DNA from: Anaerolineales bacterium
Lineage (GTDB): Bacteria > Chloroflexota > Anaerolineae > Anaerolineales > Villigracilaceae
NCBI GenBank assembly: GCA_014860745.1
Contig: JACZJC010000061.1
Location: forward strand, 1 to 64,000
Direction: 5' to 3'
Length of the DNA stretch: 64,000 nt
Positions within the stretch are counted from its first letter, which is position 1; every line of letters begins with the position of its first letter. The position numbers were made by a program, and so were the translations under genes. Positions 51,109 through 58,471 of this stretch are shown piece by piece. Below the pieces are notes generated by a model. It did no database searches, was not told where the DNA came from, and was given only the letters and a program-made list of their open reading frames with translations.

Positions 51109-53502
51109 TTACCGTTCCTCTGGCTTTGTTGTATCATGGATTTTGGCACGTACTTCTTCTAATGTTTGTAAATCCGCCTTCACATTTGGATGGTTTATCT
51201 TCTTTTCAAATTCAACAGTGATTTGCATATACCTATAAGCCATATCATATTGTTCTTTTTCGTGATAAATAGTGGCGATATTCCATGCAATATTGGCTTC
51301 CATGGAAATATCGCCAACTTCTTTTGAGATATCCAGAGCATTCCTGTACGCAATAAGAGCGTTTTCATACTCGCCTTTATCCGCATACACATTAGCAAGA
51401 TTATCCCAATCTGCTCCTTCACCATGGCGGTCACTTATTTCTTTTGAAATTTCTAACGCTTTATTATGATATTCCAGTGCAGAATCCAAATCACCGAGAA
51501 TCCTATATGCCCCCCCTAAATTTCCGTAAATGTTTCCCTTTCCATACGTATCACCAATTTCCTGTGCCTTGGATAAGGCTTGTTTATAGTATTCAATAGC
51601 CTTGTCAAAGTTCCCAAGAGCAGAGTACGCTCCGCCCAGATTTCCTAGAGAAATTTCCTCTGATCTCTTATCGCCAATCTCGCGAGTTATTTCAAGCACC
51701 TGCTCATAAAACTCAACTGCTTTTTGTGGTTCTGCCATTTGGATGAATGTTGACCCCAGATTGCCCAAAGGCAATAGTAACGAAACATTGTCGCCGATAT
51801 CACGATAAATCGTCAATGCTTTCTCAAGATATCCACGTGCTTGTTCTGTGTCTCCTCGCAGAATATAAGCTGCGCCAATATAATTTAAATGCCACGCTTC
51901 ACGTGCTAAGTTATTCAAGATCCGTGATGATTCCAAACCTCGCTTAACAAAGGGGTAATATTCATTTATCGAAACAGCAACATTTAGAATGTAGGGTATT
52001 CGGAAAGTTGATTCTATTAACCATAAATCTGCATTCAAAGGTTTCTTCCATGGAGATTGTTCCTTTGAGGCTAATCTCTGGGAGGCAATGCTAAGATGTA
52101 ACCAAATATGCCTAAAACCAGAAAGTGCTGGTAATACAAAATTATCACCTTTTCGATAATCAGCTTCAGCCTGTTCTGCTAGGTTCAAGTAATAGTCAGC
52201 ATATCTCCCAAGAATTTCACCAGCGTGTGGGTCTAGGCGGCATTTTCCCTCAAGAAAAAGGAGTGTCAAATCGTGGAAAATATATTTATTGGTATTCTTG
52301 TCATATTGCAACAAGCCAGTTTGTAACAATAACCCCAATAATTCATCCGTTTTATCTATTGAAGCATCTACCCAAATGGCGCTTGCTGCATGCTTTTCAA
52401 ATGGGGCTGCAAAGACTCCAAGCTGTCGTAAACGACTCTGTAAATTGTCATCAAGCGAATCGTAACTTAGTCTTAATGAACTTTCAACTAGACTTAGTCT
52501 TGCTCTGTTGTCACCTAACCGTTTTATCAACTCGGCAGGAGACCAATCAGGTCTTCTTTGCAAAACACTCACCGCCGCCCGAATCGCCAATGGTAAGAAA
52601 CCGCATCGTTTAGCAAGCGTTTCGGCGTCTTTATTATTGACTCTTGATGAAATTTCCTGTATCAATTCAATCGCGTCTTTTGGGGCTAGTGTATCCAAGT
52701 CAATTGCTACAAGCCCAGGCAAGGTAAAGTATTGGCGTGAAGTGACGAACAAGGTACAACTTTTGGGCGGCAATAAAGAATCTAGCTGTTTTTCGTCACG
52801 GGCATTATCGTAGAAAAGCAATAATTTCTTGCCGTTTAGCACGGAACGATACATTGCGCCTAATTCCCCAAAATCAAGTGGTAAAGCGGTCTCAGGATGA
52901 AAACTTCGAATCACGTGCACCATGATTTGTTCAGGCATTAGTGGCGTTTGTTCATGCGCACCGCGTAAGTCAAGATATATTTGCCCATCTGGGTAATTAG
53001 GCGCAATTTGCTCGGCAAGTTTTAAGCCAAGCGCGGTTTTCCCAATACCACCCATTCCTTGAACGCCTGAAATCACTACTCCTTTTTCAATATTCTGACG
53101 AAGTTGAACCAACTCTTTTTCCCGCCCAATGAAATCTAATGGCGGTGCAGGTAATTGGTTTAAGGATTTTGGCGTTTTGGGTTCTGACGGCTGTTGAACG
53201 GTCTGGTTTTCTATGTAAGTTTGTGTTTGAATATTGCGTGCATGATCACCCGTTGAAATCTGCGGACTACCTTTTTCAACAGTAAATTGTGTAGTTGGCG
53301 GTGTTGGTTTGTCTGGCTTGAATAAATCCATCCAACCTTTAATACTTGCTCCAATTCCTAAAATAAGAGTTATCCAATCACGCAAAGATTTTCCAAAACT
53401 TTCTGGTTCAGGGGATGTACTCGAATCAATCCAAAAAACAACAGCCGTTATCAATAACGCTGCGCCTATTAGAACAAGGATTATAGGCAAGGCTTTTTTC
53501 AT
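51109..53502 (-). CDS. Membrane-anchored STAND ATPase with six TPRs
   Basis: 797 residues. Two N-terminal membrane helices (about 4-25 and 40-60), a linker, then NB-ARC (about 125-420): DFIGREKELVQL, Walker A GMGGIGKTALG, Walker B KLLLFYDNARD, FVTSRQYF, GFLPLAIRAAV. Six 40-residue TPRs follow (GDTEQARGYLEKAL, QKAVEFYEQVLEI, DKAIEYYKQALSK, DSALEYHNKALEI, ENALIAYRNALDI, DMAYRYMQITVE). It should be a membrane-associated switch, perhaps for phage defence, with an unknown effector. It sits between the 3' end of hsdR and the hsdM start. Confidence 0.83.
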   Translation of the reverse strand: MKKALPIILVLIGAALLITAVVFWIDSSTSPEPESFGKSLRDWITLILGIGASIKGWMDLFKPDKPTPPTTQFTVEKGSPQISTGDHARNIQTQTYIENQTVQQPSEPKTPKSLNQLPAPPLDFIGREKELVQLRQNIEKGVVISGVQGMGGIGKTALGLKLAEQIAPNYPDGQIYLDLRGAHEQTPLMPEQIMVHVIRSFHPETALPLDFGELGAMYRSVLNGKKLLLFYDNARDEKQLDSLLPPKSCTLFVTSRQYFTLPGLVAIDLDTLAPKDAIELIQEISSRVNNKDAETLAKRCGFLPLAIRAAVSVLQRRPDWSPAELIKRLGDNRARLSLVESSLRLSYDSLDDNLQSRLRQLGVFAAPFEKHAASAIWVDASIDKTDELLGLLLQTGLLQYDKNTNKYIFHDLTLLFLEGKCRLDPHAGEILGRYADYYLNLAEQAEADYRKGDNFVLPALSGFRHIWLHLSIASQRLASKEQSPWKKPLNADLWLIESTFRIPYILNVAVSINEYYPFVKRGLESSRILNNLAREAWHLNYIGAAYILRGDTEQARGYLEKALTIYRDIGDNVSLLLPLGNLGSTFIQMAEPQKAVEFYEQVLEITREIGDKRSEEISLGNLGGAYSALGNFDKAIEYYKQALSKAQEIGDTYGKGNIYGNLGGAYRILGDLDSALEYHNKALEISKEISDRHGEGADWDNLANVYADKGEYENALIAYRNALDISKEVGDISMEANIAWNIATIYHEKEQYDMAYRYMQITVEFEKKINHPNVKADLQTLEEVRAKIHDTTKPEER

Positions 53503-53511
53503 AGTCGCTAT

Positions 53512-53697
53512 TTATACCGCCATCCGATTTGCAAACTCAACCACTTCAGTTACTTCCTTCTCCGTAAACCAGCGCTCCACCGCATCCGCGCCAAACATAT
53601 CTAGTGGCGGCTCATACAAGTCAGCGGTTTCGAGATGACGCTTCTGCAAGAACACTCTTTGCATGGCGCGCAAAAAGCAAATCTGATCGGCATTGGA
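53512..53697 (-). pseudogene. hsdR 3'-end relic
   Basis: 61 codons plus stop, directly after the ATPase frame. Reads ADLYEPPLDMFGADAVERWF then TEKEVTEVVEFANRMAV, which matches the end of type I R subunits (YEPPF...G..A..R.FT..EV). There is no start and an in-frame TAA precedes it, so only the 3' end survives. Confidence 0.78.
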
Positions 53698-53701
53698 TTA
53701 A

Positions 53702-54184
53702 TCAAGATTTCTCATTAGGAAACAATGATAACTGTAAATCCTTCTTACTTTTTTTCTTAATCAAAGGTATTTTACCTATTGATTTATCATCATCGACTTT
53801 CGGCTGAAATGTGAAATCCTGGGAAGTCAACAGTTCTTCTTCAAGGATGAAACCTGTCCTTCTAACGTTAGTATCCTTTTGCCAGAAAATAATCTCCTCA
53901 AATTCCTTTTTCTTCCGTATCTCTGAATATGCACTTACATCTAGAACATAAGCTTCGAAATATTTTCCTACTCGTTTACTGACCGTGACATGCGAATTCA
54001 CCTTATGAATCAGTCTTAAATCCATAAGTTCTTGCAGGGTGGCCAGCCCTTTTTCTTTTGCCGATTCGTATAAAAATAAATTTGACTTTGCATAATTTAT
54101 GCAAAACGTTTTAATTCTTTTGAATGTATCTTCAAGACTGATGTGTTCTTCGTCGCTAATCGTATCAATTTTGAATTCATCCAT
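53702..54184 (-). CDS. C-terminal part of a frameshifted P-loop ATPase
   Basis: Open for 160 codons from ATG 54184, but the same frame continues upstream without stop to the A-run at 54373-54378 (reads IFVDDAIDRLVLASGGVARD and on), and this joins the ATPase at 54337-55395 if one base is re-read. It looks like a winged-helix or similar end domain (RIKTFCINYAKSNLFLYES, LRLIHKVNSHVTVSKR). Whether it is made alone, as a fused protein, or not at all is unclear. Confidence 0.6.
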   Translation of the reverse strand: MDEFKIDTISDEEHISLEDTFKRIKTFCINYAKSNLFLYESAKEKGLATLQELMDLRLIHKVNSHVTVSKRVGKYFEAYVLDVSAYSEIRKKKEFEEIIFWQKDTNVRRTGFILEEELLTSQDFTFQPKVDDDKSIGKIPLIKKKSKKDLQLSLFPNEKS

Positions 54185-54336
54185 TTTGGTGTTTGAATAT
54201 TTACCTGCAGCTCGATTTACATCCTCGCGTCCAACTCTTTCAGTACGAAACCTATCACCGCTCGCAATTCTCTCCTTTGCTACTGTTATTGATTGATCGA
54301 ATATTCCTAGGAAATCCCTCGCTACACCACCGCTCG

Positions 54337-55395
54337 CTAAGACAAGTCTATCAATGGCATCGTCAACAAATATTTTTTAAGATCAGCGAGTTGCGATTCT
54401 TCTACAAATGCTTGCAGAATTGCTAACAAGAACTTCTTCGTTGTAGAATAATTCTCAAGAGTTAGATCTAGATTTATCTCATGGGCATCATCGCCAAGCT
54501 TTAATCCATAAGTTGGGTCACCCTTTACATACCATGTACTTCGGTGTCGCACTGTCCCAATCTTAAGCCAAAGATTATTTCCCTTTGCTATTCTGTGAAA
54601 ATAATCCACTAATTTTGCTTGGTCGGATCGCTTAATATAGTAAAGGTCATCGAGAAATAAATAGGAATCGCCATCGGAAATTCTTGACATTTCTTTGAAA
54701 ATATCTTGGTATTCTAGAATGTGCCTGTAAAGAAAGTCTATTTTATTTGCTTGAAAAACCTCTTGGATTTCCTCAGTATTGGTCTGGCTTTCTCCTGCAC
54801 TCGCCCCTGATTTTATTTGTGCTATCGGGGAGCTCAATGATCCAATTGCTTTCGCTTCAACTTTGCTTTGAAGTTCGTTTTTATGAACTCTTTGAATGTT
54901 AATCTGATCGGATGAGTTTAATACAATTGTGAGTTCTTCAATTTTTTCTTTGAGTCCGTTTGCCAGATTATCTGCTTCCTTTTTATTAAATGCGGCGCGC
55001 TTTGGAATTCTTCCGAATAAATTCTTCCAAAAAGTAGTTTTTGTGGAAGGGTTCACAGCTGCTGTTCTAAGCCATAGTTCAAACTCTTGAAATGTTTGTA
55101 TAAGTACACTAAGTAGAACATCAGGATAAGCATGTCCTTTAAATGATTCCAAATCAATAAAAGCAATGGGTCTTCTGTCAACGGTCAAATCAGCAGCAGC
55201 TTTTCTGAGCAGACTCGATTTCCCAGAGCCCCTTCGTCCAAAAACAATATTATGTACCCTGCTCGTTGCTTGATTAAGTGTTCCTACTGCTGGTTCTATG
55301 AAATATTTCACACCCCTTTTTGTCGATCTGTAACTTTCTTTAACAAGGACAATGAGTTTTGAAACTTCTTCGGAATTTAGCGTATTATTTTTCAT
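54337..55395 (-). CDS. P-loop ATPase (ORC1/Cdc6- or AAA-like), N-terminal part, frameshifted
   Basis: 352 codons with gagg before ATG. Walker A FGRRGSGKSSLLRKAA, Walker B DSYLFLDDLYYI, sensor WLKIGTVRHR. The frame stops at 54337 soon after a run of six A; a minus-one shift there would extend it by about 220 residues through the ORF ending at 53702. The gene sits exactly between the 5' and 3' relics of hsdR. The function is inferred as ATP-dependent DNA or defence protein. Confidence 0.68.
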   Translation of the reverse strand: MKNNTLNSEEVSKLIVLVKESYRSTKRGVKYFIEPAVGTLNQATSRVHNIVFGRRGSGKSSLLRKAAADLTVDRRPIAFIDLESFKGHAYPDVLLSVLIQTFQEFELWLRTAAVNPSTKTTFWKNLFGRIPKRAAFNKKEADNLANGLKEKIEELTIVLNSSDQINIQRVHKNELQSKVEAKAIGSLSSPIAQIKSGASAGESQTNTEEIQEVFQANKIDFLYRHILEYQDIFKEMSRISDGDSYLFLDDLYYIKRSDQAKLVDYFHRIAKGNNLWLKIGTVRHRSTWYVKGDPTYGLKLGDDAHEINLDLTLENYSTTKKFLLAILQAFVEESQLADLKKYLLTMPLIDLS

Positions 55396-55426
55396 TTTTC
55401 CTCGAAAATCAGTTGATCAGCTTGTA

Positions 55427-55684
55427 TCACATCAAATTGACTAACGATTTGTGGATGTTTGAGTCCACCACCGCCAACCCTTCGACAAAGCTCAGGCCAG
55501 GCACTTCCCCATTTTCGCAGTACAACGTGTAATCAGAAACTCCGTTCCACGGTTCTTTATCGTAACCGTCCACGGGGATTTCGATCTTTACCTTGGAATG
55601 GTCGCGCAAATACCAATCCGCCTTCTCCAACTGCGGGTCTATCATTTCCTTGCGGGTGCGTTCTTCGGATATTTTACGGGGCAT
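55427..55684 (-). pseudogene. hsdR 5'-end relic
   Basis: 85 codons, open. Residues 1-62 follow the start of type I restriction R subunits (TRKEMIDPQLEKADWYLRDH, KIEIPVDGYDKEPWNGVSDY). The frame then runs into a REP-like element (cttcgacaaagctcagg at 55481-55497) coding PGLSFVEGLAV and ends. The nuclease and motor are gone. Its promoter region seems retained. Confidence 0.82.
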
Positions 55685-55727
55685 GGTCCCCTTCGGAAAA
55701 TATCAAATCTGGCTTCGGGGTGGATTA

Positions 55728-55733
55728 ATTATA
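55728..55733 (-). promoter_or_regulatory. Possible -10 box of the hsd shell operon
   Basis: tataat on the minus strand, about 44 bases before the hsdR start at 55684; no clear -35. If used, it could drive the whole row of cargo genes. Confidence 0.4.
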
Positions 55734-55844
55734 TCCAAGCATACAGCGAAATTCACCTGCGCGCAAGGAAAGAAAATCAGAGAATCTTGCGCAGCGCTCC
55801 TCCCGCAGGGATACCGAGATCCATTTTTGCCGCCTGTACGATTG

Positions 55845-55872
55845 TTGAACCGCACGATAAATAATGTACAAT
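55845..55872 (+). promoter_or_regulatory. Promoter of the SRPBCC gene
   Basis: ttgaac (55845-55850), 16-base spacer, tacaat (55867-55872), about 40 bases before ATG 55912. Confidence 0.55.
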
Positions 55873-55911
55873 AAATTCATCGTATCCATCAATTGGACAT
55901 GGAGGTGTCTT

Positions 55912-56343
55912 ATGCTAAACGTTGAAAGTTCAGTTGTCATCAACAAGCCGCTCGAAGAGGTGTTCGCCTTTGCTTCGAATGGCGAAAATACCACCAAGTG
56001 GCAGGGCGGCGTGGAAGAGGTCATCCCGGATGGCCCCCCGAACGTTGTCGGCTCCAGATATACCGAAGTGCGTAAATTCATGGGTCAGGAGATGAAATCC
56101 ATCATGGAAGTCACCGCCTTCGAGCCGAACGTAAAATGGGCGGCAAAAGTGATCAAAGGGCCGGTGCCATTCGAGGTGACGGTCACGTATGAGAAGGTGG
56201 GTTCCGCGACAAAAATGTCCACCCGCGTCGAAGGCGAACCAAAAGGATTCTTCAAAATTGCGGAAGGCATGCTCGCAGGCCAATTGGAGAAATCGCTTCA
56301 AGAGGACGGTGAACGCCTGAAAAAACTTTTGGAAGGCGGTTAG
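55912..56343 (+). CDS. SRPBCC (polyketide cyclase-like) protein
   Basis: 143 residues from ATG with ggagg upstream. START-like fold: NKPLEEVFAFASNGENTTKW, then GSRYTEVRKFMGQEM and TRVEGEPKGFFKIAEG near the C-terminal helix. It would bind a hydrophobic ligand; no catalytic motif. It is followed by a strong terminator. Confidence 0.85.
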   Translation: MLNVESSVVINKPLEEVFAFASNGENTTKWQGGVEEVIPDGPPNVVGSRYTEVRKFMGQEMKSIMEVTAFEPNVKWAAKVIKGPVPFEVTVTYEKVGSATKMSTRVEGEPKGFFKIAEGMLAGQLEKSLQEDGERLKKLLEGG

Positions 56344-56391
56344 TCACGGGGATGTGCAGGGGAATCTTTTGGAATGAAAAGCATATTAATG

Positions 56392-56425
56392 AATACCTCT
56401 CACGGAGTGATTCGTGAGAGGTATT
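56392..56425. terminator. Bidirectional terminator
   Basis: aatacctctcacg (56392-56404) and cgtgagaggtatt (56413-56425): a perfect 13-bp stem with an 8-base loop. Confidence 0.8.
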
Positions 56426-56473
56426 TCGATTAACGGTGCGAACTTATGGGTAAAACCATCCAATATTCGATTG

Positions 56474-57028
56474 TTACTTCCGCATCCGCCGCCACAGCGC
56501 CAGCACCAAGCCGATGACAAGAATCACAAAACTTCCGTTCACAAAGAACCATTTCACAGATGTAAATATGGGGGCTAATGAATCTATAATCGGCGTCGAG
56601 GCGGGATACCGTCCCATCACCAGCGAGGCTGAGATGTTTTCAAGATAGTCGAATAAAAATCCAGCCAGCGGAAAGAGGTTGAGCAAACGCCAGCGGTCCG
56701 CTGCGGGGATGGCGCGGGCCAGCGCCCAGCTCACTGTCAGCGTGAGGAAAAGCAGATAGGCCAGCGGCCAGACCAGGTCAAATGTGAAGCGCGCGCGGAT
56801 GTAGGCGCTGCGTCCCTCTACGCCGTAGGATTCCGCCATGCGGTACAAGTCCGCTGCCGAATAGAAAAAAGAAGTATCGGGCGAGCCAGCTTCAGCGCTG
56901 TAGGCCTGCGCTTTTTGCGCCTGCTGCGGCAAAACGAAACCGATGAAAAACGCGAAGACGACCAGCCCGAACAAGACCGCCCAGCCTGTGGAAACCGCAT
57001 AAAAATATTTCGAGATACGAGTCAACAT
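56474..57028 (-). CDS. Four-helix membrane protein of unknown function
   Basis: 184 residues, hydrophobic stretches near 14-34, 83-105, 115-135, 155-178, and an extracytoplasmic loop after the first. Short basic C-terminus (WRRMRK). No domain recognised. Monocistronic. Confidence 0.65.
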   Translation of the reverse strand: MLTRISKYFYAVSTGWAVLFGLVVFAFFIGFVLPQQAQKAQAYSAEAGSPDTSFFYSAADLYRMAESYGVEGRSAYIRARFTFDLVWPLAYLLFLTLTVSWALARAIPAADRWRLLNLFPLAGFLFDYLENISASLVMGRYPASTPIIDSLAPIFTSVKWFFVNGSFVILVIGLVLALWRRMRK

Positions 57029-57188
57029 AAACGCCTCATTGTGTTAATGTATTCAACTTTCTGAAACTCCGCTTTTAAAATTTTCAAACTGGTCAATGTA
57101 TCAAGAATCCAGCCAGAAACCAGGGCGGGTGGATTTGGCGTACATAGGATTATCTTCAAAAACCCCCGCTGCAAATTCAATTCATTCC

Positions 57189-58382
57189 CTACTCGGAAGG
57201 AATCTTTGAAAGCAGCATATCCCTGTAATTTTGATGCGGCAATTCATACTCACGCAAAGCACGCTCCAGGCCCATGATACTTGCGATGGTGCGCACCTGC
57301 ACCTCGTCTCGAGGATCGAAGGGGATCTGGATCAGGTTCTCTTTGAAACGATCACACGCCTCCTTCTGCAAATGTCCAAAATATGTATTCAAGGAGATCG
57401 GGTCAAGTTTGGCAAAATAACCAGGGCGGCGCGTCGTGACGACCATGTGCAGGCGATGAACCTTGCTCGTCCATTGGGGCAGGTAGCCGTATCGGAATGC
57501 GCCCTTATTTCCCAGGGCTTCATTGAATTGATCGCAAGAGTAGGAAATTAATTTCCCCAGAGGCGATAAAACAAAAATATCGTCCGCCACTTCGAGCATT
57601 TTACTCTTCACCAGTAAGTGGTCTTCGTCCCTTGCTAGGATTCCATCAACAATACTAATGTAATTCCCGGTGGTAACACTGATCACCTGAATTTTTTTCC
57701 GTTTTAGTTTTTCCTGATTAATGAGGGTGCGGTAATTATCAATGGCTAGTTCCAGGTCGCTGATGGTCTCAGCGCTTAGAACGGCTTCATATTGCGAGTT
57801 GGCGAAACCCCTTAGTATCCGGCAGCGAAAGAGGGTACGCATCATATTATGGTCGCTGATGCGGCCATGCCGAATCAAATCGGACACCCCCGGCAGATTA
57901 TTTGTGATGATTTTAAGTCTGCGAGCCTTGGTACGGTCGAACTGGAAAGAGGGGTGGTTGCACAACTTGCTGAACATGGGATATACAGTCGAGCCGGCAT
58001 CCAGGATAAGGATGATGTGCAGGTTCTCGTTCTTATCGATCAGGTCCGCAACATGCTTCACAACAGATTCGGCCAATATTTCTTTTTCGGGCGAAAAATG
58101 CGCCTTGCGACGGTCAAAAAGGGACGCATCAGTAAATGACGGCGTAGGCATCATCTGCTGGTAAGGCATGAACGCGTATTGTGGAGTGACCTTGAGGGTT
58201 TGGGTAATAATGGAGCGGCTGAATTCAGACATCTCATTCAGCATTTGAGCTTGTTTTTCCTGGATGGCTTTTGCGTTCCCTTCAAATTGGATTTTCATTC
58301 GGTGTAAACGCAGGGCATACCAGGATGTGATAGCCGTTGCAATGGTCGCCACGACGGTTAGAACGGTCTGAAATAGAGTCAT
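57189..58382 (-). CDS. Membrane-anchored protein with DeoR-C-like (ISOCOT) sensor fold
   Basis: 397 residues, SD aagga before ATG. One N-terminal helix (residues about 4-24), a coiled linker, then a region like the DeoR effector-binding domain: HIILILDAGSTVYPMFSKL, RLKIITNNLPGVSDLI, VTTGNYISIVDGILA, EVADDIFVLSPLGKLISY. DeoR regulators have an HTH before this domain, which is missing here. Sugar-phosphate binding at the membrane is inferred. A winged-helix may have been replaced by the membrane helix. Confidence 0.55.
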   Translation of the reverse strand: MTLFQTVLTVVATIATAITSWYALRLHRMKIQFEGNAKAIQEKQAQMLNEMSEFSRSIITQTLKVTPQYAFMPYQQMMPTPSFTDASLFDRRKAHFSPEKEILAESVVKHVADLIDKNENLHIILILDAGSTVYPMFSKLCNHPSFQFDRTKARRLKIITNNLPGVSDLIRHGRISDHNMMRTLFRCRILRGFANSQYEAVLSAETISDLELAIDNYRTLINQEKLKRKKIQVISVTTGNYISIVDGILARDEDHLLVKSKMLEVADDIFVLSPLGKLISYSCDQFNEALGNKGAFRYGYLPQWTSKVHRLHMVVTTRRPGYFAKLDPISLNTYFGHLQKEACDRFKENLIQIPFDPRDEVQVRTIASIMGLERALREYELPHQNYRDMLLSKIPSE

Positions 58383-58471
58383 AAAACCCTTCCTTTCGCG
58401 GTTGAAGATCGTTGGAGTCCTTCGATCAGTTTACAACCTTTATCAACCCCGTGTCAACTGGATAATCCCGA

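Noticed and set aside
54373-54378. Classical X-XXY-YYZ slippery site for programmed frameshifting
   Set aside because: Frame-0 codons around the A-run (ctt aaa aaa tat) do not give good re-pairing in the P site; an indel is as likely.
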